Position numbers and translations under genes: made by a program. The notes under the pieces were generated by a model. That model ran no database searches. It saw nothing but the letters and a program-made list of their open reading frames with translations, and was not told the origin of the DNA. A stretch of 64,000 nucleotides of DNA from Pedomonas mirosovicensis (GTDB lineage: Bacteria; Pseudomonadota; Alphaproteobacteria; Sphingomonadales; Sphingomonadaceae): contig NZ_JAKFIA010000001.1 in assembly GCF_022569295.1 (NCBI RefSeq), positions 1,689,001-1,753,000 of the forward strand, given 5' to 3'. This document shows positions 50,284 to 59,814 of the stretch, piece after piece. The number at the start of each line of letters is the position of its first letter. Position 1 is the stretch's first letter.

Positions 50284-50909
50284 AGGCCCAGCCTTTTGCT
50301 CACCACGGCCTCGATGGCGGCGGAGACATCGGCCACAGGCGTGCTTGCGTCCACCACCGCGCAGCGATCGGCGAAGCGGTGAGCGAGGTCGAGAAAGCCC
50401 TGCCGCAGCGCCTCGTGGAAGCGGATATCGTGCGCCTCGAACCGGGTCTCAATGCCATGGCGGCCCGCCGCCCGCGCAAGACCGATCTCCGGCGGCAGGT
50501 CGAGCACCAGCGTCAGGTCCGGCCACAGAGGCCCGGTGCTGAGCGTGTGCAGTTGGAGCAGCGTCTCCAGTGCCACGCCTTTGGCGGTGCCCTGATAGAC
50601 CAGGGTGCTGTCCACATAGCGGTCGCACAGCACCCACGCGCCGCGTTCGAGCGCGGGGCGGATGAGGCGAGTTATATGGTCGTGGCGGGCGGCGTTCAGC
50701 AGCAGGGTTTCGGTCACGGCGTCCCAGCGGTCGACCGAACCTTCCACGATCAGGCTGCGGATGGTCTCCGCCCCTTCCGTGCCGCCGGGCTCCCGGGTGG
50801 TCACCACCTCGATGCCCCGCTGCTGCAACCAGGCCGCAAGATGGCGGATGTGGGTGGACTTGCCGGCCCCCTCTCCGCCCTCCAGCGTGATGAACCGCCC
50901 CCGCGCCAC
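50280..50909 (-). CDS. tmk: Thymidylate kinase
   Basis: 209 residues. P-loop FITLEGGEGAGKSTHIRHLA, the DRYVDSTLVYQG motif, and the LID region RAAGRHGIETRFE. Phosphorylates dTMP to dTDP. The GTG start follows the dacA stop directly (TAAGTG), and holB overlaps its end. Confidence 0.95.
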   Translation of the reverse strand: MARGRFITLEGGEGAGKSTHIRHLAAWLQQRGIEVVTTREPGGTEGAETIRSLIVEGSVDRWDAVTETLLLNAARHDHITRLIRPALERGAWVLCDRYVDSTLVYQGTAKGVALETLLQLHTLSTGPLWPDLTLVLDLPPEIGLARAAGRHGIETRFEAHDIRFHEALRQGFLDLAHRFADRCAVVDASTPVADVSAAIEAVVSKRLGL

Positions 50910-52109
50910 TTACTTGCCTGCCACAGCCGCAGCCGGGGCCGCCGGGGCGTCCGAGCCGCCGAACAGGGCATTCTTCATGCCCGCCCAGGCGCGGGCGAAG
51001 AAGCCCGCTTCCTCGATGCTTGCGCCTGCCTTCAGCGGATAGCTCAGCGGCTTCTGGCCCGGCGCAGTGATGATGAGATCAGCCACGTGCTGACCCTTCT
51101 TGATCGGGGCCGGAATCGGGCCGGTATAGCTCACCTTCACCTGCAGCTTACCGCGCGAGGCGCGGGTGGTGGTGATGGCGGCATCCTGGTCGAGCACCAG
51201 GGGCACGGTGTCCTCCGTGCCCAGCCACACCGGGGCTTGTTCGACAACCGAGCCCTTCTTCATCAGCTTGTAGGTCTTGAAGGTGCGGAAGCCCCACTCC
51301 AGCAGCTTCACGGATTCATTCACGCGCGCCGACATGGAGGGCAGACCGTTCAGCACCATCACCAGACGCTGGCCGTCCTGCACCGCCGAGCCGGTGAAGC
51401 CGTAGCCCGCGGCTTCGGTATGGCCGGTCTTCACGCCGTCGGCCCCGCGCACCCGCCCCAGAATGGGGTTGCGGTTGGGCTGGGTGATCGGCTTGCCGTT
51501 CATGGTCTGGCCGAACGTGAAGGACGGCATGTTGTAGAACTGCTTGTAGAGGTCCGGAAAGTCGTTGATCGTCCGCGTGGCCAGGATAGCGAGATCGCGG
51601 GAGGAGACATACTCTTCCGGGTCTGGCCAGCCGGTGGTGTTGGCGAAGTGGGAGTTGGTCAGCCCCATCTTCTTGGCGGTCTCGTTCATCAGGTCGACAT
51701 AGGCCTGCTCGGAGCCCGCCAGTCCTTCGGCCAGCACCACGCAGGCATCGTTGCCGGAAACGGTGACGATGCCGTGGAGCAGGTCTTCCACGGTCACTTG
51801 CGCGCCGACCGGCAGGAACATGGTGGAGCCGCGGTTGTTCCACGCCCGCCAGGTCTCGGGGGAGACGGTGATCTTGTCCGTCAGTTTCACCGTGCCCTTC
51901 TTGATCATATCGAAGGCCACGTAGACCGTCATCATCTTGCCCATGGAGGACGGCGGCATGGGTTCGTCCGCATTCTTCTCGTAGAGCACCGTGCCGGTAT
52001 CGGCGGAGACGAGATAGGCGAACGGGGCAATTGTCTCGAATGTCGGCACCTGGGCCAGGGCGCTGCTGGCAACAAGCACACCGGCAAAACCCAATACGAA
52101 ACGCTTCAT
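50910..52109 (-). CDS. dacA: D-alanyl-D-alanine carboxypeptidase (low-mass PBP, DacA/PBP5 type)
   Basis: 399 residues with a signal peptide (FVLGFAGVLVASSALAQ). Active-site SSMGK (SxxK), SGN in TVSGNDACVVLAEG, and KTG in DGVKTGHTEAAGYG are all present. The C-terminal domain is the PBP5 beta-rich type. It trims the terminal D-Ala of peptidoglycan peptides in the periplasm. GAGGA precedes the ATG at 52109; the longer frame upstream overlaps rlpA and is not real. Confidence 0.94.
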   Translation of the reverse strand: MKRFVLGFAGVLVASSALAQVPTFETIAPFAYLVSADTGTVLYEKNADEPMPPSSMGKMMTVYVAFDMIKKGTVKLTDKITVSPETWRAWNNRGSTMFLPVGAQVTVEDLLHGIVTVSGNDACVVLAEGLAGSEQAYVDLMNETAKKMGLTNSHFANTTGWPDPEEYVSSRDLAILATRTINDFPDLYKQFYNMPSFTFGQTMNGKPITQPNRNPILGRVRGADGVKTGHTEAAGYGFTGSAVQDGQRLVMVLNGLPSMSARVNESVKLLEWGFRTFKTYKLMKKGSVVEQAPVWLGTEDTVPLVLDQDAAITTTRASRGKLQVKVSYTGPIPAPIKKGQHVADLIITAPGQKPLSYPLKAGASIEEAGFFARAWAGMKNALFGGSDAPAAPAAAVAGK

Positions 52110-52137
52110 GGAAAGTCCTCGACTTTGCAACAGTTGG

Positions 52138-53061
52138 TTAGCTGATCGGCCGCAGCGTGACACGGGCGTCGGAATAGCCTGCCGCGCGGATCTCCGCCAG
52201 CACGATTTCCGCCGCCTGGCGGTTGTCGAACGGGCCGATTTGCACGCGATAGAAGCCGCGGGCGGTTGGCTCCACGAGGGTGGAGCCGAACCGGCGCAGG
52301 TTGAGCGCCAGGGTGTCGGCCCGCTCGCTGTTCGAGAGGGCTGCGACCTGAATATAGACCATGCCCGCCTTTGCTGGCTGGGCGGAGGGGGGCGCCGCTT
52401 GCATCGGCGCGCTTGGCAACGGTGCGGGCGGTGGCGGCAGCGCGGTCTGCACCACAGGCGCGCTGGCGTATTGCGGCTGAGGTTGCGTCGGAACAGGCGC
52501 GGGCATCGGAGCGGCCTGGGCAACCGTCGCCTGGGGCAGCGCCGGCGTGATATTGCCGTTGGCATCCGGATAGACGCGTCGCACCCGCACCGGGGCCGTG
52601 CCCTGCTGGTCGAACCCGAGCAGCTGGGCGGCCCTGCGCGACAGATCGATGATGCGATCCTTGACAAACGGCCCGCGATCGTTGACCCGCACCACCAGCT
52701 GCCGCCCGTTGTTGAGGTTGGTTACCTCGACATAGCTCGGCATGGGCAGAACCCGGTGAGCGGCGCTGATGGCGTTCATGTCGAAGGTTTCGCCGTTGGC
52801 GGTCGTTTTCGCGTGGAACTGCGGCCCATACCACGAAGCGATGCCGGTCTCCTCGTAGTCCTTGATATCCTCCGGGTAGTACCACCTGTCCCCCACCTTG
52901 TAGGGATTGCCGATCTTCACCACGCCGCCGGGCCCCGGCTTCACCGTGGCCCCCTGCCCGGCAAGAGAGCCGGATGTGGCGCGCACGCTGTCGGTGGACG
53001 CGCAGGCGGTCGTCATTCCTGCGCCGAGCAGCAGCAGGCAGAGGCGAAGCAGCCTAGCCAT
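52138..53061 (-). CDS. rlpA: Septal ring lytic transglycosylase RlpA
   Basis: 307 residues. Lipoprotein-type signal (LCLLLLGAGMTTACAS), double-psi beta-barrel domain with GIASWYGPQFHAKTTANGE and VVRVNDRGPFVKDRIIDLS, a Pro/Gln linker, and a C-terminal SPOR domain (YIQVAALSNSERADTLALNL). It acts on denuded septal glycan. The ATG at 53061 overlaps the mltB stop by 8 bases (ATGGCTAG). Neighbours mltB and dacA are also wall enzymes. Confidence 0.93.
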   Translation of the reverse strand: MARLLRLCLLLLGAGMTTACASTDSVRATSGSLAGQGATVKPGPGGVVKIGNPYKVGDRWYYPEDIKDYEETGIASWYGPQFHAKTTANGETFDMNAISAAHRVLPMPSYVEVTNLNNGRQLVVRVNDRGPFVKDRIIDLSRRAAQLLGFDQQGTAPVRVRRVYPDANGNITPALPQATVAQAAPMPAPVPTQPQPQYASAPVVQTALPPPPAPLPSAPMQAAPPSAQPAKAGMVYIQVAALSNSERADTLALNLRRFGSTLVEPTARGFYRVQIGPFDNRQAAEIVLAEIRAAGYSDARVTLRPIS

Positions 53062-54250
53062 CGAGGGCATCGGCCAGCTGGGCAACGGAAAGCGCATAGA
53101 AGTTCGAGCAGTTATATTCGAGGAAAGCACGGTAGTTTTCGGTTGTCAGGAAAGCGGGGCCGTCCGGCCCGTCGGGCTCGACCAGGCTCATCGGCGTCTC
53201 GGGCGCAGGCCAGACCTGCCCGGCGGAAGTTGCCACCAGCCCCAGCGTCTGCCATTCGGCGGCGGTCAGCCAGCGGCTGTGCTTCTCGATAACGCGGCTG
53301 CATTCCTCCGGCAGGTTCTCCTGCCGCAGCGCTGCGCGGTCGAGCGTGGCCGGCACCTTCACCTCGAAGCCCCAGGGCAGGCCCGCCTGCCAGCCGTGGC
53401 TCACCAGATAGTTGGCGGTGGAGGCGAACACGTCGGTCATGTCGCTCCACAGGTTGCGCCTCCCGTCACCGTCGCCGTCAACGGCGAAGCGCAGGTAGCT
53501 GGTCGGCATGAACTGGGTATGGCCGAACGCGCCGGCCCAGGAGCCGCGCAGGTCCTCGGGCGTCGCCATGTTCCGGTCGATGATCTGGAGGGCGGCCCAC
53601 AGTTCGCGACGGAACAGCTCGGAACGGCGGCCTTCGTAAGCGAGCGTCGCCAGCGCCGGCAGGATGGGGAAATTGCCGGTGTAGCTGCCGTAGTTGGTCT
53701 CCATGCCCCAGATGGCGAGCAGCACGCCCGAGGGCACGCCGTATTGCTGCGTGGCGTAGGAGACGGCGTCTGCCACTTCCTGCTTGCGGTTGAGGCCGCG
53801 CGCAATCTTCTGCGGGGTCAGTCGCTTGGAGAGGTAGGTGCTGAACGACGGCGTGACGGAGTTGGGCGCCTGCGCCCGGTCCAGCCGGATAACGGTTTCG
53901 GATTCCGTCATGCCATCGAGGGCGACGTCGAGCGTCGTCTCCGCCATTCCGGCGGCCAGAGCCGCCGCGCGCACGTCGACGAGCCAGGCATCGAAGCTCT
54001 GGCCGGGTTTTGCCTCCGGCAACACATCAAAGGATGCCAAGGTCAGCCGATCCGTCGCTGGATCTGCCGGGATCGCGCCACCGGAAGCCGGCGACACCGC
54101 TGCTGGAATGCCCGTTCCTGTGTCTGTTCTGGTCGCCTGCCGGGTTGCAGCAGGGGATGTCGCCGAAACGGACATCCCGCCTTCATCTGAAGAAATACAC
54201 CCCGTCAGGGCTGTGATAGCCGCAAGCGGCCCTAGCCATGCACGTTTCAT
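53054..54250 (-). CDS. Lytic murein transglycosylase (MltB/SltB-type)
   Basis: About 398 residues. The lipoprotein signal ends at LTGC. The catalytic Glu lies in LLAIWGMETNYGSYTGNFPI, and AGAFGHTQFMPTSYL and DGDGRRNLWSDMTDVFASTANYL are conserved. C-terminal TTENYRAFLEYNCSNFYALS is typical. Two adjacent ATGs at 54253 and 54250. First gene of the minus-strand cluster running to tatD. Confidence 0.93.
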   Translation of the reverse strand: MKRAWLGPLAAITALTGCISSDEGGMSVSATSPAATRQATRTDTGTGIPAAVSPASGGAIPADPATDRLTLASFDVLPEAKPGQSFDAWLVDVRAAALAAGMAETTLDVALDGMTESETVIRLDRAQAPNSVTPSFSTYLSKRLTPQKIARGLNRKQEVADAVSYATQQYGVPSGVLLAIWGMETNYGSYTGNFPILPALATLAYEGRRSELFRRELWAALQIIDRNMATPEDLRGSWAGAFGHTQFMPTSYLRFAVDGDGDGRRNLWSDMTDVFASTANYLVSHGWQAGLPWGFEVKVPATLDRAALRQENLPEECSRVIEKHSRWLTAAEWQTLGLVATSAGQVWPAPETPMSLVEPDGPDGPAFLTTENYRAFLEYNCSNFYALSVAQLADALDG

Positions 54251-54535
54251 CATCGTCCCGCCCAATCGAGACGATTCTGTGCCATAGCGGGCCAGTCGAT
54301 CCAAGGAAAAATGCGGCCAGACGAGCCTTGGGGCGGATGCCTCGGGGAACCGGGCCGGCCATTCCGGCCCCGCCCATGCCGCAGGCGAAGCGAGGCCGTT
54401 CAACGACAGAATATGGCGGCCTGCTGCCGCCCGTCCCTGCCCTGGCCAGGCATTCACAGCGCCTATGGCGCAATCTTCCTCTTGCGTGCCGCGCCAAGAT
54501 GGGGAATGAGAGCGTTTCGCCGCTGATGCCGCCGT

Positions 54536-54625
54536 GGAGGGATGGCCGAGTGGTTTAAGGCACCGGTCTTGAAAACCGGCGTGGGTGCAAGCTCACCGTG
54601 GGTTCGAATCCCACTCCCTCCGCCA
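54536..54625 (+). tRNA. tRNA-Ser (UGA anticodon)
   Basis: A 90-base cloverleaf with encoded CCA. Acceptor GGAGGGA pairs with TCCCTCC, anticodon loop CTTGAAA gives TGA, there is a long variable arm (class II, GTGGGTGCAAGCTCAC), and the T-loop is GGGTTCGAATCCC. Confidence 0.97.
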
Positions 54626-54860
54626 CCCGGCTCGAGATTTGATTGCCAGTTTCGGCGCCCTGCATGGCAAAGTCCCATTTAAATCGCTTGCGGCCTTGTT
54701 TAATTGGAATCGGGCCCCATATTATTTCTATCGATATTGATTTTTGAATCTTGCTTTGGCCCTCTGGTGTCGGGCGATCTTCCTTCAAAATCGACTGTAC
54801 CTGATTGTCGCGCACGTTGCTCGACGTGAAATTTTCTATGCCGATTGAAAGGAAATCGTC

Positions 54861-55070
54861 ATGAATACCGGAATTGTTAAGTTCTTCAACACCACCAAGG
54901 GCTTTGGCTTCATTCAACCCGACAATGGCGCACAAGACGTGTTCGTCCATATCTCGGCGGTTGAGCGCTCTGGCATGCACACGCTCACCGAGGGCCAGAA
55001 GGTGAACTTCGAAGTTGTTCGGGACAACCGCTCGGGCAAGAGCGCGGCGGAGAACCTTCAGGCTGCGTAA
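54861..55070 (+). CDS. cspA: Cold-shock protein, single domain
   Basis: 69 residues: [20 protein letters not shown] (RNP1) and [14 protein letters not shown] (RNP2). RNA chaperone. AAAGGAAA precedes the ATG. The 235 bases between the tRNA and the start are AT-rich and probably form a promoter plus a long leader, common in cold-shock genes. A terminator follows. Confidence 0.95.
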   Translation: MNTGIVKFFNTTKGFGFIQPDNGAQDVFVHISAVERSGMHTLTEGQKVNFEVVRDNRSGKSAAENLQAA

Positions 55071-55130
55071 GCCTTTACCTTCGATCTATGACCACGGATG
55101 TACTGGCACAGATCGTTGAGAAAGCGGGAG

Positions 55131-55161
55131 AGGCCGGGTCTGTGCCCGGCCTTTTCTTTTT
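55131..55161 (+). terminator. Rho-independent terminator after cspA
   Basis: AGGCCGGG with CCCGGCCT around a TCTGTG loop, followed by TTTCTTTTTC. Confidence 0.85.
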
Positions 55162-55188
55162 CTGGCGTTTAAGAAGGAGCCAAATGCC

Positions 55189-55422
55189 ATGACCGAGCTC
55201 AATAAGGACAACCTTTTCCGCCCTGTTCCATCAAGAACCGAAACCAAGGCAGACATTACCAACAGGGTAGCCCGCGAAATCATCAAGGCTGAAACCGACC
55301 GCCGCCATGCCAAGACCGAACTGCTGCGGGCGGCCCGCCTCGCGCAAGAGGCCCAGAATTTGGAAACGGCGGCAGGGTCGGCAACGAAACCCCGGGCCAG
55401 AAAGGCCTCGCAGGGCCGCTAA
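55189..55422 (+). CDS. Hypothetical 77-residue basic protein
   Basis: AAGAAGGAGCC precedes the ATG. A helical central region (TNRVAREIIKAETDRRHAKT) and a lysine/arginine-rich tail. No family recognised; the charge suggests nucleic-acid contact. It lies between cspA and nsrR. Confidence 0.6.
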   Translation: MTELNKDNLFRPVPSRTETKADITNRVAREIIKAETDRRHAKTELLRAARLAQEAQNLETAAGSATKPRARKASQGR

Positions 55423-55491
55423 CACCTGTCCTTATCCGCACGCCAATTCCCGCACGTCGACCTGCCATGGATCCTGATTTGAACGGTCCGG

Positions 55492-55950
55492 CTATGCGGA
55501 CCCTTCGGCCGGTTGCGTGTTCCGTGCATCTTCTTCCCGCGTGAACAGCTTGGCGAGGTCCGCTTTCTTGGTGATGAGGTCGGCAAGGGTATAGCGGTCG
55601 AGCACGGCCATGAAGGCTGCCATGGCCTCGCGCAGCGCGCCGGTGAAGCCGCAGGCCGGGGCGATGACGCACGAGCCGCAGTCCACCAGATTGAACCCCT
55701 CCTCCGTATGGCGCACGATCGCGCCTACGTTGATCTCCTCCGGCGGGCGGGCGAGACGAATGCCGCCGAAGCGGCCACGCACGCTGGAGACATAGCCGGC
55801 CTTTCCCAGATCGTGCACCACCTTCATCAGATGGTTTTGGGAAACGCCGTAAGCCTTGGCGATTTCAGGAACCGAGCATAGCGTCTCCGGCCGCGCGCCG
55901 AGGTAAAGCAGCACCCGCATGGCATAGTCGGTATAGCGCGTGAACCGCAT
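55492..55950 (-). CDS. nsrR: NO-sensing repressor NsrR (Rrf2 family)
   Basis: 152 residues. Winged helix with RFTRYTDYAMRVLLYLGARP and GVSQNHLMKVVHDLGKAGYV. The three Fe-S cysteines lie in LVDCGSCVIAPACGF with the spacing of NsrR. Nitric oxide destroys the cluster and lifts repression. Divergent from hmp, with a matching operator between them. Confidence 0.9.
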   Translation of the reverse strand: MRFTRYTDYAMRVLLYLGARPETLCSVPEIAKAYGVSQNHLMKVVHDLGKAGYVSSVRGRFGGIRLARPPEEINVGAIVRHTEEGFNLVDCGSCVIAPACGFTGALREAMAAFMAVLDRYTLADLITKKADLAKLFTREEDARNTQPAEGSA

Positions 55951-56033
55951 GGCTCCTCCTCATCCCGCCGAGGCGCTGCTGTGACATAATGTACCCATAT
56001 AGGGATTCCCGTTGCTTCATACAAAGCGGCTTT

Positions 56034-56058
56034 ATACATGTATTAAAAATACAGGTAT
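56034..56058. promoter_or_regulatory. NsrR operator
   Basis: ATACATGTATT-AAA-AATACAGGTAT, an 11-3-11 inverted repeat with one mismatch, matches the form of known NsrR sites. It lies 118 bases before the hmp ATG and 83 bases before the nsrR ATG, so it could control both. Confidence 0.8.
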
Positions 56059-56176
56059 GAGGCGATCAGGCAGCAAACGGTTGCTCCGTCAGGGGTTTTC
56101 GCCCCGCCCGAACGCCCCATCCCCCGGGTTTTGTAAGCCGCGTGCCCCAGGAGTGGGGCTGATACTGGAGATAGAA

Positions 56177-57388
56177 ATGTCCAAGACACTCTCCCCGAAC
56201 ACCATCGCGCTGGTGAAGGCGACCGTACCGGCGCTTCAGGCCCACGGGCTCGAGATCGTGCGGACCATGTACGCCCGCATGTTCCAGAATCCGGCCATCC
56301 GGGACCTGTTCAACCAGTCCCACCACGGTGGCGATGCCCCGCAGCAACGGGCGCTGACCATGGCGATCCTTGCCTATGGCAGCAACATCGACAACCTGGG
56401 CGTGCTGACGGCGGCGGTGGAGCGCATCGCTCAGAAGCATGTCGGCCTTCAGATCCTGCCCGAGCACTACCCGTATGTGGCCGAGGCCCTGCTGGGCGCG
56501 ATCAAGGAGGTGCTGGGCGATGCGGCGACCGAGGAGATCCTCGCTGCCTGGGGCGAGGCCTACTGGTTCCTCGCTGATATCCTCATCAACCGCGAGGCGC
56601 AGCTTTATCAGGAAAACGCGGCGGTTGAGGGCGGTTGGACCGGCTGGCGCGAGTTCGTGGTGGAAGATGCTCGCTCGGAGAGCACGGTCATCACCTCCTT
56701 CCTGCTGCGCCCCAAGGATGGCGGCAAGGTTACGCTGCACAAGCCGGGCCAGTATCTGACCTTCTGGCTGGAGATCCCCGGCCAGCCGGCCACCAAGCGC
56801 AACTACAGCATTTCCAGTGCGCCCAACGGAGAGACCTACCGCATCTCGGTGAAGCGCGAGCCCCATGGTCTTGCCTCCCGCTGGATGCATGAGGCGGCCA
56901 GACCCGGCACGGTGCTGAAGGTTGCCGCTCCATCCGGCGACTTCTTCCTGGCAGAAAAGCCGCAGCGCCCGGTGGTTCTGCTGTCGGGCGGCGTTGGCCT
57001 GACGCCGATGGTCTCCATGCTGGAAGCCCATGCCATCAATGGCTGGGACACGGCGGTTCACTTCGTCCACGGCACGCAGGATGGTTCCACCCACGCGCTG
57101 GGCGAGCATGTGCGCTCGGTTGCATCCACCTGCCCTGACGGCAAGGTGTCGGTGTTCTATGAGACACCCCGCGCCGAGGATGAGAAGGGCCGTCATTTTG
57201 ACGAGGTTGGCTTCATCACCGAAGGCTGGCTTGCGGCCAATACGCCGGTTGCCGCGGCTGAATATTACCTCTGCGGCCCCAAGCCGTTCATGCGGGCGAT
57301 GGTGGAAGCCCTGACCCGGCTGGGTGTCGGCGCTGATCGCATCCACTATGAGTTCTTCGGCCCGGCGGACGAGCTGCTGGCGGCCTGA
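56177..57388 (+). CDS. hmp: Flavohemoglobin (nitric oxide dioxygenase)
   Basis: 403 residues. Globin domain (1-140) with the proximal His in AQKHVGLQILPEHYPYV, FAD-binding domain with RNYSISSAP and GLASRWMH, and NAD domain with GGVGLTPMVSMLEA and CGPKPFMRAM. It converts NO to nitrate with O2 and NADH. The ATG at 56177 follows GGAGA; the frame is open upstream through the operator, so longer starts are excluded. Terminator at 57411. Confidence 0.96.
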   Translation: MSKTLSPNTIALVKATVPALQAHGLEIVRTMYARMFQNPAIRDLFNQSHHGGDAPQQRALTMAILAYGSNIDNLGVLTAAVERIAQKHVGLQILPEHYPYVAEALLGAIKEVLGDAATEEILAAWGEAYWFLADILINREAQLYQENAAVEGGWTGWREFVVEDARSESTVITSFLLRPKDGGKVTLHKPGQYLTFWLEIPGQPATKRNYSISSAPNGETYRISVKREPHGLASRWMHEAARPGTVLKVAAPSGDFFLAEKPQRPVVLLSGGVGLTPMVSMLEAHAINGWDTAVHFVHGTQDGSTHALGEHVRSVASTCPDGKVSVFYETPRAEDEKGRHFDEVGFITEGWLAANTPVAAAEYYLCGPKPFMRAMVEALTRLGVGADRIHYEFFGPADELLAA

Positions 57389-57410
57389 GCCGATCCTTGC
57401 CTTATCCCAT

Positions 57411-57443
57411 GGGGAGGGTGGCTTGGCGCCGCCCTCCCCTTTT
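57411..57443 (+). terminator. Rho-independent terminator after hmp
   Basis: GGGGAGGG with CCCTCCCC around a 13-base loop, followed by TTTT. Confidence 0.8.
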
Positions 57444-57564
57444 CATGTGCGCCGCTGCCTGATCCTGCCTGGAGCGCAAATGGGAACCGCCCGCTCTTCC
57501 CCGCGCTCCCTTTTGAGATTGCCCAATCCGTATAGCAGGCCAATCCGTACAGCAGGGATGCGTC

Positions 57565-58203
57565 ATGAACGACAGTGAACGCCAGGTCATCGATAGTCTC
57601 TTCGCCCGGCTTCGGCAGGTGGAGGCGCAGTCGCCGCCGCGCGATGCCGAGGCCGAACGGCTGATCGAGGAGCATCTGACCGCCCAGCCTGGGGCAAGCT
57701 ATTACATGGCCCAGACCGTCATCGCCCAGGAACAAGCGCTGGAAGCTGCCCAGGCCCGCATCACCGAGCTGGAGCGTGAGTTTTACAGCCGGGGCGGCGG
57801 TGGTTTTCTCTCCAGCATCCTGGGCGGGCGCGACCACAGCTATCGCTCCTCCCCTCACCAGTCTTACCGCGCGGGACCCCAGTCCTACCAGTCCGGGCCG
57901 TGGGCGGGCCTTGGCGGCGCACGGCGCTATGGCTATGGCGCGGGGCTCCGCGCCCACACGCCGGGTGGCGGGTTTCTGGCGGGCGCGGCGCAAACCGCCA
58001 TGGGCGTGGCGGGCGGCGTGCTCATCGGCAACCTTATCGCCAACGCCTTCTCGGGGCACGACGTCTCGGCCGCCGAAGCCGGAGGCGACTACGCCCCTGG
58101 TGTCGGGCCGGGCGAGGATACCGGCGCTGCCGGCAGCGAAGTCGGCGGCGAGGATTTCACGGGAGACGACATCTCCGGCGACTTCGGCATGGATGAATTT
58201 TAG
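57565..58203 (+). CDS. DUF2076 family protein
   Basis: 212 residues. MNDSERQVIDSLFARLRQVE, PRDAEAERLI and AQTVIAQEQALEAAQARITELE form a coiled-coil N-terminus. A Gly/Ser/Tyr-rich middle is followed by a short hydrophobic stretch (AQTAMGVAGGVLIGNLIANAF) and an acidic Gly-rich tail. This is the DUF2076 layout; function is unknown, and periplasmic or membrane association is likely. Confidence 0.88.
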   Translation: MNDSERQVIDSLFARLRQVEAQSPPRDAEAERLIEEHLTAQPGASYYMAQTVIAQEQALEAAQARITELEREFYSRGGGGFLSSILGGRDHSYRSSPHQSYRAGPQSYQSGPWAGLGGARRYGYGAGLRAHTPGGGFLAGAAQTAMGVAGGVLIGNLIANAFSGHDVSAAEAGGDYAPGVGPGEDTGAAGSEVGGEDFTGDDISGDFGMDEF

Positions 58204-58228
58204 ATAAAACGCCGGGAGATCACCCCGC

Positions 58229-59083
58229 CTACCGGTAGAGCAGCACCGGGATGAGGCAGGTGCGGATCATCTGGGTGGTCGTGCTGCCAACGATCAGCTG
58301 GCGGATGCGCGAGTGGCCGTAGGCTCCCATGACGAGCAGGTGGATCTGCTGGGATTTCACATAGTCGCTGATAACCGCCTCCGGTTCGCCCGGCAGTCGC
58401 TCCAGCGTGTAAGGCTGGTTGGCGGCGATCAACCGCTCCCGCGCCCATTCCAGATGCCCCTCGGCGGCGGGGCTGGCCCCAGCCACCATCACCACATGCC
58501 GCTCCAACCCGGCAAGCAGCGGGTTGCCGCATAGCTCCTCCACTGCCCGGCGGGAGGATGCCGCGCCATCGTAGGCGACAAGCACCCGCTCGATCGGCCG
58601 GAAGGCGCGCGCTGCCACCAGCACGGGCCGGTGGGTGGCCCGTACCAGCCGTTCCACGCTGCTGCCCAGGTGCAGCCGGTCGAAGTCCGCCGCCTCCCCG
58701 CGCTTGCCAATCACGATGACGGCGGCGCTTTCCTCCAGCGCGCTTACCGCGTCCACCAGGCTGCCGTGGCGGCACCGAAGACTCACCTGCGCGATGCCGC
58801 CGTGATGCAGGCGCGCCTCTGCATCCTGCAGAAGCGCCGTGCCGCGCTGCATCAGAACCTGGTTGCGCTGCTCGTCGAGCACGGTCAGTTCTTGGATGAG
58901 CCGGTCCTGCGCGCCAAATCCCATGCCGCCGCTGAAGTCCGCGTAGGCCAGGCCCTCGTACTGCCGCTGGACCACATGGATGAGTTCGACCGGCAGCCGC
59001 AGCCGGGCGGCGGCCCATCCTGCGTGGTCGCACACGCTGGGGCCGTAAACCGATCCGTCGATGCAAGCGATGATCTTCCGCAT
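58229..59083 (-). CDS. Tandem universal stress protein
   Basis: 284 residues with two UspA domains. The first begins KIIACIDGSVYGPSVCDHA, the second near residue 160 with RVLVAYDGAASSRRAVEELC. The nucleotide-binding GAYGHSRIRQLIVGSTT (G-2x-G-9x-G-S/T) is intact in the second. Cytoplasmic stress-survival protein. Convergent with the DUF2076 gene, 25 bases apart. Confidence 0.92.
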   Translation of the reverse strand: MRKIIACIDGSVYGPSVCDHAGWAAARLRLPVELIHVVQRQYEGLAYADFSGGMGFGAQDRLIQELTVLDEQRNQVLMQRGTALLQDAEARLHHGGIAQVSLRCRHGSLVDAVSALEESAAVIVIGKRGEAADFDRLHLGSSVERLVRATHRPVLVAARAFRPIERVLVAYDGAASSRRAVEELCGNPLLAGLERHVVMVAGASPAAEGHLEWARERLIAANQPYTLERLPGEPEAVISDYVKSQQIHLLVMGAYGHSRIRQLIVGSTTTQMIRTCLIPVLLYR

Positions 59084-59324
59084 GGTGCCGGTTCCTGATT
59101 AGAAGAATGGCGCGGGTGCCCTTGGCAGGCAAAGGGAATCTGCTTGCTTTGGAAATATTTTCGCCCGCGCGGCCGGCAAGCGCGGAGGGCATCTCTTCTG
59201 CCGGTTGACCAGCTGGAAGGATAGCCCTTTCAAAGTCTGGAGCGGGTGAATTGCTTGCAGCAGATCGCCCGCTCCAGGTTTTGTTTCTTAACGGCAGGGT
59301 ATTCCGCCCTGCTCGAGCACAGTT

Positions 59325-59633
59325 TTAGGCGATGACCTTCTGGGCGAGTTCGGTGTTGTATGCCCGGATGATGCCCGGAATGAGGAAGGCATCGACGAGC
59401 ACCCAAATGCCAACGGCACCCAGGATAAAGATGCCAACGCCGAAGAAGATGGTGATAAGCCCGAGAATAGCCAGCACAAGCTGGGCAATCGCGGTACCCG
59501 TCCGCCCCATGTAGAAACGGTGCGCGCCAAACGTACCGATAAAGAACCAGAGAAGATAGGCAACGCCGATCGATTTGCTGTTCGCCTGAAAGAGCATCTG
59601 CGAAAGGGCGGCGTTCTTTGCCTCGTTTTCCAT
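59325..59633 (-). CDS. TM2 domain membrane protein
   Basis: 102 residues. AYLLWFFIGTFGAHRFYMGR then TGTAIAQLVLAILGLITIFF and IFILGAVGIWVLVDAFLIPG. The G-x-H-R-F-Y-x-G and W-x-x-x-D-x-F-L-I motifs define TM2 domains. Role unknown. Confidence 0.92.
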   Translation of the reverse strand: MENEAKNAALSQMLFQANSKSIGVAYLLWFFIGTFGAHRFYMGRTGTAIAQLVLAILGLITIFFGVGIFILGAVGIWVLVDAFLIPGIIRAYNTELAQKVIA

Positions 59634-59814
59634 GTAAGCCCCCTGAACAAGGTGATTAAGCCCCGGCCGGAGTCATTAACCCCGTCCGCGCATTCGGCCC
59701 CGCCGGTTTGGTGCCGACGATGGCGCCTGCCGATTTATAAGCTGATAATCCTAACGAAGTCGAAATGATTTTGCCGATGCCCGTCAGTCCTGACGGGGGA
59801 CTTGCCGTCTTGGT

